Shown: positions 31,696-44,343 of the stretch, piece after piece
How the letters are laid out: every line of letters begins with the position of its first letter
Position numbering within the stretch: position 1 is the first letter of the stretch
Source: Iris pallida
Lineage: Eukaryota; Streptophyta; Magnoliopsida; Asparagales; Iridaceae
Assembly (NCBI GenBank): GCA_029216955.1
Contig: JANAVB010016199.1
Location: forward strand, 10,043,960 to 10,107,959
Direction: 5' to 3'
Length of the DNA: 64,000 nt
The notes under the pieces: model-generated
What the model saw: only the letters and a program-made list of their open reading frames with translations
What the model was told of the DNA's origin: nothing
Database searches by the model: none
Program-made: the position numbers and the translations under genes

Positions 31696-34380
31696 CGTTT
31701 TTAGTGGTGGTCCATGCAGGTCGAGTTTATGTAGTGGTATTCGAACTAGAGTACCACTACAGCCTGCAGTAGGAATATGATATATTTTTGAAGATACTCA
31801 ATCACAATTAGGATCCCTTGAGAGATTCCTGGGACGACCCTTGAGAATCTTGTTTAACTCCGATTTGAAAACTCTTTTTTTCTTGATTTGATTTATCTTT
31901 ACTTTCTGTTGTTGAATTTAATTTTGATGTATTATTATTGAATTTGAGTTTGTATTTATTGATTTTGATGAAGATTGTGGAATTTTGAATCTTGATGTTA
32001 GCTGTAGCATCCAAGTTGTAGTTATATGGTTTGAAGGATTTTGTTCATTTCTGAATTTTGATGTTCGTTGATAAATTTGATTTTTTTGGTATTCATTGTT
32101 GATTTAATTTAATTTTTGGCAAGATGAAATTATATAGGCTAGGTCATCTAAGTTATAGAAATCTAGTCTTCTATAGTCACATTAGCCAGCATGGTGAGGA
32201 CATATAGTCTGATTTTGGATATATTTCTCGGGTGTGGGAATTTAAGATTTTTGCAGCCAAGCTAGCGGCATCGCGAAAATGTTAAATACCATGATTCTAG
32301 AGGTATGTGCATAAGTCAAGGACTCTGTGATTATCGTAGCCTTGCTCACTAGTATGACGAGGATCTAGAGTACCATGAATTTGGATAGACGCATATGATT
32401 ATCAGATTGTACCTTAAATGTTTTCGAACATGTTTTTGCTACTTTTGTTTCAGTCATTCAAAAAAAAAGAATTATTTTTGTTTTGTTTTGTTTCTCATTG
32501 TTTACTTAGGAGTAGCTTGTGTGACTTCTTACCATGAAATTCTTCTTAATACCATGAATCGATGGTTTTGCTAGACTTTATCTTGGATTTGATAATTTAG
32601 CTCTAGGTTTCAAAATGGTTCTTCTTTAAACAGATAAGCAAACAGATTTTATCATTATTTCTTTCTTGCTATTATTCTTATATTAGATAATAATAAATTG
32701 TCTTGATTACACCAATCACCTACTTTGCAACCTTGGTAGGAATCTAATTGTTGGACTTAACGTAGAATTAAATTTTATATTTGGACATGAGAATATATAT
32801 ATATTGGACACAGACTCTTTGCCTGACACGTATGCATGCTACACTTGATTTCCCACCTGCCTAAATACATATTAATATGTTGTTGATGTTTAAATTGTCA
32901 AAATCACAATATTTCTGATTCTCTGCTTTTTCCAGTTTAAATTCGTAATTCAAATATAGATTTCATGTTATTAATTATGTTTACATTACTGCACATGTAT
33001 ATTATACGTAGGGTTGTAATTCAAAAATTTTGGTTGAGTTTTGTGTTTGAATTTGTCCAATCTAAGACTGTGTGCATATTAACCCTTGGTACGGGATTCC
33101 AAATGTTTAGTTCAAATTGCTGTTTTATTTTCTTAAATATAATATTTGAGCAATATACCTTGTGGGAAGTAGGGATATAAATTTAGGTTTCATATTCTTA
33201 CATGTTAGTTTGTGATAAACATTGAGTTGGTTTTGATGTTCAAATTTCTCCAAAATCCTGAAAACTGAATACATGTTAACATTTTTACATTGATTTCCAT
33301 GTTTAGTTCAATTTTAGATTTAACATGTAATATTGAACTGTATGCATAGATAAATGTATGGATAATATGTTAGGATTTCATTTCTATCATGTTAGGATGT
33401 ATTGGGAGCATTGAGATTAGTTGTGATGTTTCAAACTCCTAAATTTTGAAATTACATTATGTTAATATTGTACTGGTTTAAATGTTAGCTTATTTTCAGA
33501 TTTTGTATTTAAATGCTGAACTAAAACTGGGTTTAACCTTTCAATACTAAGCTATAATCCTGTACAAGGACACACACACACCCTAACTTAGTATACACTG
33601 TCATGTAACCTAACCCTTCCCCTCTATGTTATGATTATATATCTAGATAGATATATATAGAGCTTAGGCATACATGTTATAATGTATATAGATACATAAC
33701 TAAATCTCTACCTCTTTATATATATATGTATAAGGTTAGCCATGTATGTTACGAGTAAATAGGTTGCGTATTGTAGATTGTTTAACCAATATGCCATGAT
33801 TCGTGTAACTGAATAGCTATTGTTTGAAACCCAAATTCTCACATACAATTTCATGTATATTTTACCTACACACATGCCTACTATCTAACCATATGAACAT
33901 GTCCACATAACCTTATATAATGCTAGTTTTCCCTCTCTAACGCTCTCTATATTATATATTGTGATTGGATTTCAATGTAATCGACTTTCGTTAATTAAAC
34001 TTGTGATTTTGATTTTTTTGGGATAGTACCCATTTTAGATGATTGGTAGTTACCTTTCTTTATTATTTTTTAATGAGTACCAGCTTTCACATAGGATGGT
34101 AGACTGTCTTACAATTTTGATGATTTGTTATTTCTGTATATTTTCCAGTTTAGCACCCTAGATTGCTTGTGTGTTTTGATACCCTATGACCAGTTTGGTT
34201 TAGCGTGACTAGTATACCTAGATGAGACTTAACTACCACCGTATGCCATGTCCCTGTATGCCGTTCTTTTTTTTTATGGTATGATTTGTTTAAGTTCTGG
34301 GACTTGATTGTGGGGGTTTGACCTAGAAGGATTACGAGCATTTTAATTTCGAGGACGAAATTTTTTAAGGTGGATAGATT
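31696..34380 (+). other. Non-coding interior of the Tekay-like element
   Basis: AT-rich with no protein-coding signature. Immediately after the LTR is CGTTTTTAGTGGTGGTCCATGCAGGTCG; a matching stretch follows the LTR of another Tekay-like element at 51759. This may be the primer site (TGGTGGTCCATGCAGG), though I cannot name the tRNA. Ends with a priming tract at 34346-34380. Confidence 0.75.
34346..34380 (+). promoter_or_regulatory. Polypurine-tract region of the Tekay-like element
   Basis: TTTCGAGGACGAAATT then TTTTAAGGTGGATAGATT, directly before the 3' LTR. Confidence 0.75.
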
Positions 34381-37300
34381 TGTCACCCCCAGTTTTTAGA
34401 AACAGGAGTATTTTTATCATTTTACATTTTTGAATATTTTTGAAATTTATTTTATTATTTATGATATTGTTTTGGGGTTATTGGAGTCGGGTTCGAATTT
34501 CAACTCAATCCGACTTGAAACGGGGACCCGGGGGGATAGTTTGACTCTAGTGGGACCCACACACTAGTTAGACATGGCCCACATGATATTAATTTTAGTC
34601 CACATGATATTAATTTTAGTTAGTAATTAGACTAATTATTTACGGATAGGTTTAGTTTAATTAGAGACTTAAAACTAGACTAAATTGACCTCAACCTTTA
34701 ACCCATTCCTAATTTAAATCAAATAGATTAGTGGAGGGCATTTTGGACATTCAAATAGGGGACACCTCACCCTTTTTGGGCAGCCACTTATGGGGGGATA
34801 AGGAGTGAGTCACTCCTTCATTCATTTATTTTCATCCACTTTCTCTCTCTTGTTCTTTCCCAAATTAATTTAGAGATGAACCTCCATTGATTTCATCTCC
34901 AAATCAACCCCTTCTTCCACCAAATTTTATTTATTTCTCTTCTACTCCATGGTTAGAAGGTACTAGCCAAGTTTGGGAGGATTCGGAGCTCGTTCGTGTC
35001 CTTTTGGAATCTCTACGTGTCGGTGCCGTACCGGAAGGCTTTTCCTTTGAATCTCTCTCCCGGAAGGTATAATCTCTCCTCTAATCCATCCCTACATGCA
35101 TATAGAAATATTTTGAACCCATAGGAATGACCCCCATGGTTGTATCTCCATTTGTGTCCATTTCGTGTCCATTTGGAGGTCATAGGAGTGTCCTTTGTGT
35201 TGTGGTTGTGTCAATGTGGAAAAACCCCAAATTTGGACACACTATGTGTTGTTGTTATGTATGAATGAATTATTACATGTTTAATCTCATATTTTTGTAT
35301 TGGAGATGTGTTCTATAGTGTCTCATATATATATATTAGTGTAGAGAGTGTGTTCTTGATATATTATGTTATATACTTGTGTTTCTTTTGTCTCAAACTA
35401 CCTAAATTCGTCATAATTTTTATCCACGTTTTTAGTAGCTAGAGCAACTTAGAAATACCATAACTTTTAGCTCATAACTCCAATTAACCTTCCGTTTTTT
35501 TAGAAAGAAGCGTATCGAAATTAGCTTCCCAAATATATATTTTAATAAGCCAAATTCATTCTGAAACTTTCTGTAAAATTATTTGAGTGTCAGCTGTACG
35601 AAAGACGAACGCGTTTCGGTATTTTTGCGATTCCGGGAGCTTCCGGACACGAAAATGCGATCCGTTTAAAGTTTCGGAAAGCTAACACAAATATATATAA
35701 CATACTTTAATCCTAGAATTTAGTGAATGTCCAATTGGTACAGTATTGGTTTTAAGTAGAAGAGTGATTATACGATATATGTATTTTGTGTAACCTATGA
35801 GCCTATGTAGTATGGATATTAAATGAATATAGAGTATGTAATGCATGATATGTTAGATGAATGAAATGATATATATGATATATATTCTCTTTACATTAAT
35901 GTATATATATGGTTGAATGCAAGCATGTAGGAATGCAATTAATATAATGCATATAAGCAATGCATGAATAAAAGAATGATATACAATGTGTGCATGAAAG
36001 TATATAATGAATGCTAGATATGAATGCAAGATATATATGTAATGATAGATATGAATGCATAACGTATAAATATTGTAATACAATATATAATAATAACATG
36101 TATGGTAATGTAGAGTATATGATGCAAGCATAAATGAATGGAAGAAATACATGTATATAGGTAATATAGAATGTAATATATGAATACAAGCATGCAAGAT
36201 AATGTATTGTATCCATATATGATGTATTCAACTTGAAGATAATGTAATATATGAAAGGAATGAATGATAATATATAACATGATATGTAAGGTAATGCAAG
36301 GTATGAAATATATGATGTGTGCATGTTTGTATGTCTCTATGTTAATGTATGAAATGATATGAATATACAATGTATTCATATGTATAAAATATGTAGGTAA
36401 TGCATAGATACATGAATGAAATAAATGTTTGCAATATGTTAATATAAATACAAGTATCTAATATGCATGAATGTAAGTATAATATAATACAAGTATACAT
36501 GTATGTATCATGTAAATGTAATATACATGATATGTATGTATGTATGTATGTATGTATACAAGGTAAGTATGTATGTATATATTTCTATAAACTGAGTTAA
36601 CCTATAACCTTTTACACACATGCATTCATACACCCTTTGACATCATGTATCTCATGTCACATACACCTACCTATCACTAAATTTTAGAACATTAACACAT
36701 ATCCTTTCACACACATGCCAAACACACACATACTCACTTACTCTTTTACCTCTCTTTCTCTTTCTATATATATATGTATGTGCCTATATATATAGCTTTC
36801 CTATATATATCTATGTATATGAATATGTGAATGTGAATAATATATATACATTATATGACTAAGTTGTGTGCCTTGTTAGCTTATGATTTAGTTTTATGCT
36901 TGGTTTAGCAAGTGACTTAGGCTATGAGTTAGTAGCTATCTTGGATACTTGATTTGCATATACTTAGTTTGTTTAGACCTAGAATAACTTGTTTGACCTA
37001 ATTTAGACTTGTTAGACCTAGTTTGACCATAGTTGACCTAGGTTTGACTTTTAGGGTTGACCAAGTTGACCAAGAGTTGACTTTGGTCTAAATTGACCTA
37101 GAATCATGTAGAATGCATAATAGAACTTCATATTGCCATTTTGGACTTGTCGTGACTTGTGCTATTCTGATTAGGAGCCAGACGCCTCTCCTCGGACATT
37201 ATATTTAATTTGGACATTCAGACACCAATCGAGTACATTCTCTGATTATTTCATATCCTGCTTAGAATTATTTCCTGCATTAAATTACTTTACTTGTACT

Positions 37301-38321
37301 GTCACGTTGGTCACACGGATTGGTACTATACGGATCCCTTCTTGAGATGTTATCCTTAGGGAGCATCGGGTACAACATGTTCTGTGCGTTTCACTTACAT
37401 GACGTATCACTATGCTTCACAGGTTCTTTGATCACTTGTGACATATACCCTTATGATCACAGAGTCTCCTAGAATCTCTTATCCTATTTACTGGGTATCC
37501 TAGAATTTCTTAGAATCCCCATTCTTGGGACTACTATGTACCATCCTTCGGGGGCTTACCACCCTTCGAAGACTGTTACATAGAATCATAACATAACCTG
37601 TTTGGATCCTTGTGTACTGATTGGGGGTACGGGGGAGTAGAAGTAGACATGTGAATAATACCCAAGTAGTATCTTATCAGAATCTCTTCCATAGTGTCTT
37701 ATCAGAATCTCCTATGCCATTTACATGTCTATATTGTACTCTGACTCACTAGCCACTGTTAGTCTCTATTTATAGTAGATATTTCTATTACAGCTCTCTC
37801 TCTGTTTACATACTGCATTTCTTTCAGTAACTGTATCTTACTTTACTGCATGATTATATTTTCTAACCTGCTATGATCTGTTGAGATGTACTGTACTCGC
37901 TCCTGTCCTGACTAGACCTGATGATAAATTTTACAAATGGCCTGGGATTGCCTGCTAGCCTAGAGGAGACACAGTAGAGGTTGTTTAGATAGTTATTTCA
38001 TTTTGTCGGGAGTTGTATTTACTTTATGGATTACTGTATTTGAGTTTTGAGATGTATTTCTGGGTTTATGTATCTTAGACACTTAGACTTTTATCTCATG
38101 TATCTCTTTTGGATTTCATGTTTTATCTATCTTTATCATGCTCTACCTTAGATGTGATTGAGACTGTATCTGCTATGTCACCCCCATTCGGGGAGTATAA
38201 ACTGCTTAGAATTATTTTGTTAGATGATGTGACCTAGGACAGCGTTCTACCGCCGACACTGCGGCGTAGGCTGGGCGTTGTTACGTTCTCGTGCCCTTGC
38301 TCTAGGGTGCGGGTCGTGACA
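34381..38321 (+). repeat. 3' LTR of the Tekay-like element
   Basis: Near-identical copy of 27770-31695; differences are single bases and small length changes in low-complexity tracts, such as extra GATATATAT near 35876. Ends GGGTCGTGACA. Confidence 0.92.
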
Positions 38322-38326
38322 TTTGG

Positions 38327-39797
38327 TGCAATTTTTGTGCTTGAACCAAGTCAAAAAGGGAGAGGGAATCTCTTGCGGGCCAGACCCCCATGCGGCCCAT
38401 TGTGAATGTCGAAGCTTCCAACTTGGACTCTTCCTACTACGCACCTTCGGGTGCTAAGTCGAAGAAGTCCAGGGCCATGTCGTATATTATATACGCGGGC
38501 CTGTCATAACTCGTCCTGTCTCGCAGTGCTTTACTAGCCTCAGATCAGGGAGCCAATATGATGGTCTCAAAAGTTTTCCTACAACGATCGAGAGCAAGTG
38601 CTTTACTAGTCTCAGATCAGGGAGCAAAGTGGACTCGAGCCACAGAAATAAGGGGACTTATGTGGCCAAGTGGACTCGAGCCGCAGAAGGAATGCTTCTG
38701 AAAATCCCATGCGGCCACGAGAAACCAAGCCGCAGAGGGAAGGCTCTCGAAGATCCCATGCGACTAGGTAGACTCGAGCCGCAAAAGCAAGGCTCTCGAA
38801 GGACCCATGCAGCCAAGTGAAACCGAACCGCAGAAGCAAGGCTCTTGGAGACCCCATGCGGCTAAGTGGACTTGAGCCGCAGGAGGAAGACTCTTCAGAC
38901 TTCATGCGACCATGATGATCCGAGCCGCAGAAGGAAGTCTCTTGAAGACCTCATGCGGCCAAGCCAATTCGAGCCATAGGAGGAAGACTCTTCAGACTTC
39001 ATACGACCAAGATGATCCGAGCCGCAAAAGGAAGTCTCTTGAAGACCTCATGCGGCCAGGCCAATTCGAGCCGCAGAACAAAGACTCTTGAGACCTCATG
39101 CGGCAAAGATGATCCGAGCCACAGAAGGAAGTCTCTTGAAGACCTCATGCGGCCAAGCCAATTCGAGCTGCAGAAGGAAGACTCTTGAGACCTCATGCGG
39201 CCAAGATGATCCGAGCTGCAGAAGGAAGGCTCTTGAGATTTCATGCGGCCAAGCTGATCCAGGCCGCAGAAGAAAGACTCTTGGTATCGCATGCGGCCAA
39301 GTTGATCCGGGCCGCAGAAGATTGATTTTACTCTGTTGTGGGGGAACACATGGCAATTTGACCAAGTCTCAACCACCCAGATTTTCTCCAACAATGAAAT
39401 CTCAACCAACTACTAGCTGGCAGTCAAAGAGCGAGTCTTCATGTGCTGTTGCAGTCACGTGACCACATGGCCATCTATGCGGCTCAAAATATCCTTCATC
39501 CCGAAATTACTATAAATAGCAGGGCACCACACCCATGCAAATGGTTGGCAATCCAAGGCTGGTAACCTACGAAGGGCATTTTCTTCAAGGGCAAGGAGCG
39601 CGTCAGATAGTCCAAGAAGTAAGACAGATTTTCTACACTTTTCCGAGCCTTTATCGTCACCCCCTAGAATTAAAACTAAACAATTATACTTAGATTGTTT
39701 CTTAGGATTTCTTTCTAGGCTTTCTCCCGTACAAGCGAGTTTGCAATCAAGTTTAATTCATCTATAATTTGTTATGCTTGATATTTAATGGCAAACA
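38327..39797 (+). repeat. 3' LTR of the Tat element, right part
   Basis: Resumes at TGCAATTTTTGTGCTTGAACC, matching 5' LTR 16197 onward, and runs through the 48-49-bp minisatellite (38630-39325) and TATA box (39510) to GGCAAACA. One copy of the Tekay target duplication precedes it. Confidence 0.92.
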
Positions 39798-40651
39798 GCC
39801 CACAACCTCATTATTAACCACTTTGCTGCTCCCAACTCCTTCCTCAACCCTACTAGTAGGATGAGAAAGGAAAATAACATTCTCCGTCCCTGCCCCTACC
39901 GTCTTAAGCGGATGGGGTATCCCAGCTCTCCCCTTCCCATTCACAGCCTCCATAGTCCTGCTGAATCTACATCGACCGGCTTGGTGTCCCCTGTATAGGC
40001 AAATAGAGCAGTAGTGTGGTAAGTTCTCGTATACAACCTGCTGCTAGTAGCTGTGTTCGTTCGGGAGAGCAATCCAGATCCGCTCAGATAACTCCTTGAT
40101 AATGTCAACTTCAGTGACGACTCTGGCTTCGTTGGGTCGTGATATCTTAGAGGATGCATTATCAATGGCTAATGGATCCCAATGCATTCAGCAATATTGA
40201 GAAGCACCGATTTGGCGAATAAGTGGGAAGGAAGATCCGGGAACGAAACCCAAACCGACGCTAGAGGGGATTCCATAAATGGGAAAAACTCTAGACTCCA
40301 TCTGAACATCCTCATAGGGTAGCCTGCGATGGACCAGATATTTCGGGAGCGAAGGCAAAGGGAACCCTCCTCCAAGAGTGGCCTAATCAAAAAATGTCTG
40401 GAGTCCAACAGTCCCACCTAGACATCTCCTTTGAATCCAAAAGCATCAAAGATAGATCTGACCTTAGCAATGGGTAGTTTACTCTGTGAGAATTTGCCTA
40501 CTAGAGCAAACTTAAAGGGGATCACCAGTGATTGTTCATCAACATCGGTGAAGGCATTGGCCGGTGCTCCATCTTGTAAGAAAGGCAATCGGTGTGGGAT
40601 GGTCGGGCTAAACTCCCCAGTCCCTCCCCTAACAGTCTCCGTGAAGGACAC
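39798..40651 (-). pseudogene. LINE ORF1 (gag-like), main part
   Basis: Minus strand, start Met at 40651 (MSFTETVRG). Visible: FSQSKLPIAKVRSIFDAFG near 40490, then a DUF4283-like domain with MFRWSLEFFPF and ASVWVSFPDLP (40310-40240), then VVTEVDIIKEL and a zinc knuckle Y-C-S-I-C-x4-GH-x4-C (near 40000-39970). Frameshifts near 40420 and 40190 and a stop near 40045 break it. Such proteins bind RNA in the LINE ribonucleoprotein. ORF1 is cut at 39798 by the Tat element and continues at 15809. Confidence 0.85.
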
Positions 40652-40707
40652 ATGGGCCAGGGAAGAAGAATGCAGAGGCAGAGCTGGTAAGGAAGACGAA
40701 GATGACG

Positions 40708-40765
<58 letters not shown>

Positions 40766-40913
40766 AATTATACGAAGAATGTGACATCGTCATGCAGCCG
40801 CCAGCGACACGAGGGGTTAGGTTAATTTTACACACACATATATATATATTGTTACACATGGGCCAGGGAAGAAGAATGCAGAGGCAGAGCTGGTAAGGAA
40901 GACGAAGATGACG

Positions 40914-40969
<56 letters not shown>

Positions 40970-40980
40970 TATATAATTAG
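40648..40980. repeat. Duplicated LINE 5' segment with (AT)n tracts
   Basis: A segment of about 65 bp (ACACATGGGCCAGGGAAGAAG ... GACGAAGATGACG) occurs at 40648-40713 and 40854-40918. Each copy is followed by an (AT)n run (40711-40760 and 40916-40975). The offset is 206 bp. It lies in the 5' region of the minus-strand LINE. Confidence 0.85.
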
Positions 40981-41232
40981 AAAGATTAAATGATACTTGT
41001 ATCAAAATTTGTTCATTTTTCAATGAATGAATGGTGCTAAACAAAGTCCATTCAATACCTTATTTTTAGATACTCATTGCATTTAAGAGTTGTTCTAATT
41101 AGGAATATCAAAGGACAACTTTTGTATTTATCAAGATACCCCATATTAATTTTAATTAATCTTTTAATTAGTAAATATAATAAAGGGTATTTTTGGGGAA
41201 AAATTTCACGGTGAAGCCTACTTTTGTTATTA

Positions 41233-41450
41233 TATGTAGTAGCATATGTGCACGTGCGTTGCACGTATATATTATTAGAAAGATTAAAAGACACTCGTAG
41301 TCAAAATTTGTTCATTTTACAATGAATAAATTATGCTAAAGAAAATCTATTTTTCAATGTCTCATTTTAGATGCTCAATGCATTTAAGAGGCGTTGTAAT
41401 AAGGAATATCAAAGGATAATTCTTGTATTTACCTAAATCCCCCCTCCCCC

Positions 41451-41482
<32 letters not shown>

Positions 41483-41610
41483 TTTAATTAATCTTTTTAA
41501 TTAGTAAATATAGTACATGATATTTTTGGAAAGAAAAACTTTCACGGTGAAGCCTAGTTTTGGCATTATATATACTAGTCTACGTGTACGTGCTTTGCAC
41601 GTATTTTAAT
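41233..41610 (-). mobile_element. Helitron-like termini in tandem
   Basis: Read on the minus strand, a hairpin ACGTGC-AAA-GCACGT (41586-41600) is followed after 9 bases by CTAG and T (41574-41578), the layout of a Helitron 3' end. A second hairpin ACGTGC-AAC-GCACGT (about 41245-41260) is followed after 9 bases by CTAC and T, a one-base variant. The bodies next to them, 40975-41232 and 41273-41574, are diverged copies of each other. No Rep/helicase is present, so these are non-autonomous. The 5' TC end was not identified. Confidence 0.45.
41446..41471 (+). repeat. Poly-C run of 26 followed by poly-A
   Basis: Uninterrupted C run preceded by CCCCCCT and followed by about ten A. Could be an assembly or sequencing artefact. 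Confidence 0.8.
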
Positions 41611-41948
41611 TAGAATACCCTAAGGTCAAATGTTGTCTTTTCGTCTTTTCCAGGTGACTGCTCATGTCTGTGTGCTTTCTTTTTAGAATGCCAAGAGATT
41701 CGAATTACCAATTTTATTCTTTTCTTTAAATTTTTTATTAAAAATAATAACCTTTGGAAAATGGTAAGGACAAATTTTTTTTATTACTATTAGAACATGA
41801 AGAGTTGTATGGAAAGATGAAACTTCATAGCATGCAAACTTTATTGCTTTGACTCTTAAACATAAATGATATGCAAGTTGATATAATAACATCATGTTCC
41901 TAAAATACTCAAGGATATTTTAGGAATTCAAAAAGTTTCGCCACCAAC

Positions 41949-41949
41949 T

Positions 41950-42005
<56 letters not shown>
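41949..42005. repeat. (AT)n microsatellite
   Basis: Uninterrupted AT dinucleotide run. Confidence 0.9.
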
Positions 42006-42009
<4 letters not shown>

Positions 42010-44343
42010 GATATGATTTTCATGTTTTGAGTAAAAATAATTTATCTAGATATTCGTAATTATCGAAATATTTTTTATAATATAAACCAAATATATGGGA
42101 ATAGATTTTCCACCTTATATTTGTCCAAATCGGACCTAAAAAATTATTATTAGATAGAGAAAGGTTTAGAGGGAAGTGGCAGGAGCAGACAGGAGAGAGG
42201 AGGGCCTAGGAATAAAATAGTGGGCGTACTCAAATACGGGCCTTACTCAAAAACACCAAAGCAAGGCGTTGCACAAATGCAGATACAATATTTTTGCTTG
42301 TATGGGCAACGTAGACACAAGGATTCCAGGTCAGTAATTTAATTTTATGCCAAACTTTAGACTCATGATCTCATGAAAGCTTGTATTGATCAAATTGGGT
42401 GCAAACCATGAAGATTGCTTATTCCCTTGTGTGTTTTTGACAAAAAATGATCCGTGTTTCAATTCACAACTTTTGCGTCATTTCCTAGAGCTTCCCAATA
42501 TTTACTTTTTTGGGGCCAAAGTCCCAACTTTTACTTGATCATTTCTTGTAATAAAATCTAGTTCTGTGCCTGATAGTAGATTCTTTTCTTTGATGTTTTG
42601 AACAGAAGTTGCAGCGGGCAACTCGCATTTTCGGATTTTGTATTTCTAAACTTTAGGTTTTTTTTTTTCTTGAAAATCAAACTTATACTGCATATGTTTT
42701 ATATTTTCGTGTATCATGTTCATTATATTTTTCATTATTAGAGTTTTGTTTTGATATGAGTGGCTAGTCTGGACATGTGGAATACCATTTGGCAATTCCA
42801 TAAATCCGTGCTAGGATCCGTGCATAGAACGAAATCTCAGAGTTTTTTTTTCCAAAAAGGGGAATTGACAATCATACCAGAAAATCTGACGGTATTCTGC
42901 AAAAATCTGCCAGATGATCCACCCACTGCTAATAACTCTTCCATTGGTTATTACCGACTCTTTTCTTTTATCCGATGGTTTCTTGGTTTGGTTTGGACCG
43001 TTGAGATGGATTGATGGAGTCATGGATTGATCATTGATGAGGTGGCTCATCCAATGGCCCTCATTAATCCCTTCCCTCTATATAACCCTCTCCATTTTCT
43101 CTCTTTTCCTTTTTTCTCTTTTTCCATTCTCTCTATTTATTTCTCTTCCTCTCCAGTCCTCAAGCAGGAGCTTGCAGTTTGCTTAGAGCTTGGCGTTGAG
43201 GTCTAGAGTGTGTTTTCGGAACCCCTTTTGGTGGAGGAATAGACGATTAGGTTTGAAGCTTGAGCTAGGCAAATACATCTTGCTCAAAGTAATGACCTTG
43301 TTTTTGTATTTTCGTTTTCTTTGGTATTTATGCTTAAATACAGTCTAAAATATGCTTCTCTAAATTGTTTATGTCTTTTGCATATGACATTTTTGATTTA
43401 GTCATTGGTTTTGAATTTTGATTCCCAAAAATCTACTTTTAATAGAATAATTTGAGGAATTCATCTTTCAAATATCAAATTTTGTGAAATCTAATGCTCC
43501 TATGCTGTAGAAAATTTGATTTCGTATTATTTTGACCTTTGAAACGTTGAATTTGTTTTTAAATGAAGTTTTTATTGCCAAAATAAGTTTTGTAAATTTT
43601 CATGCATGTCCCGGCTATTGTGTCAATTTGGAAAGTCCAAAGGTATTTCGAAGCAATTCGATGGATTTTCTGAATTTTCACCCAGAAACTTGCTTATTTC
43701 TTTTGGATTTCCGCTGGTATTCGAAAGAAATTCGTTGGATGATCAAAATTTGTTTATTTTGCCTATGTTGGGTTATTTTTGGTCCGTTCTTGCAATTCTG
43801 TTAATTATTTTGATTTTATATGTTAATTTATGGTTTATTATATACTCAAAACGAGTACATTATCTTTACGACATCATGAATATATTTATTATGTGTCCAA
43901 CCTACTTTATCTTGGCATTGGACAATCAAGATAGTGTAAGTATTGTCCAATGTATCGTGTATTGTGAGATATTATAAATTTGCCAATGATAACTCGTGAA
44001 TAGCTCGTACTCATTGCTCGTCATTCTAGGAAGATTCTCTCATGTCCACGACTTGAGAATTGACATAAAAGTGTGCAAGGCAAATGACTAGTTAATCTCA
44101 TTTAATACATTGGAAGGGGAGGATAGACACACTACCATCAACTCCGATCGCTAAGGGTCAGCCCGGAGGCATGGATAATTCCGATTGGCGTGGACTCCAT
44201 GACCTATCAAGTTCGTGCGTTGCGACACTTTATGTTTAGTTCATATGTAACGTTTGTTCAACTAAATATTTACGCTATGTTATATGTTACAAGCGCTTAA
44301 TCGACCCCTTGGCGATCCAGGTACCTACAGTACAGGTGGTAAC
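42006..44343 (+). other. Promoter-bearing non-coding DNA, possibly an LTR
   Basis: No coding domain. A TATA box CTATATAACC at 43078-43087 is followed by a pyrimidine-rich leader (43090-43160) and T-rich sequence, as in the Tekay-like LTRs of this window. LTR ends were not found. The segment ends GGTAAC at 44343, where a minus-strand LTR has inserted (GTAAC as likely target copy). Confidence 0.4.
43078..43087 (+). promoter_or_regulatory. TATA box
   Basis: CTATATAACC, followed by a CT-rich leader. Context suggests an LTR promoter. Confidence 0.5.

Larger units (their letters stand above)
27770..38321 (+). mobile_element. Non-coding Tekay-like LTR retrotransposon (LARD type)
   Basis: Complete element of 10.55 kb with two LTRs (3926 and 3941 bp) and 2.7 kb of internal DNA that has no gag, protease, RT or integrase. 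Flanks are TTGGG (27765-27769) and TTTGG (38322-38326), a 5-bp target duplication with one change. LTRs open TGTCACCCCC and end GGGTCGTGACA. The priming tract before the 3' LTR has TTTCGAGGACGAAATT. Long LTRs plus a non-coding interior fit the 'large retrotransposon derivative' concept. LTRs differ by only a few percent by eye, so insertion is fairly recent. Confidence 0.92.
15810..39797 (+). mobile_element. Tat-lineage Ty3/gypsy retrotransposon, split by a nested element
   Basis: A single element: 5' LTR 15810-17667, internal region 17668-27397, 3' LTR in two parts (27398-27769 and 38327-39797). Removing the nested element at 27770-38321 gives LTRs of 1858 and 1843 bp. The flanks are GCCTA (15805-15809) and GCCCA (39798-39802), a 5-bp target duplication with one change. 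Family assignment rests on gag type, the second archaeal-like RNase H after the reverse transcriptase, and a primer site of the tRNA-Arg type used by Tat/Ogre elements. All coding regions are broken. It inserted into a minus-strand LINE. Confidence 0.92.
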
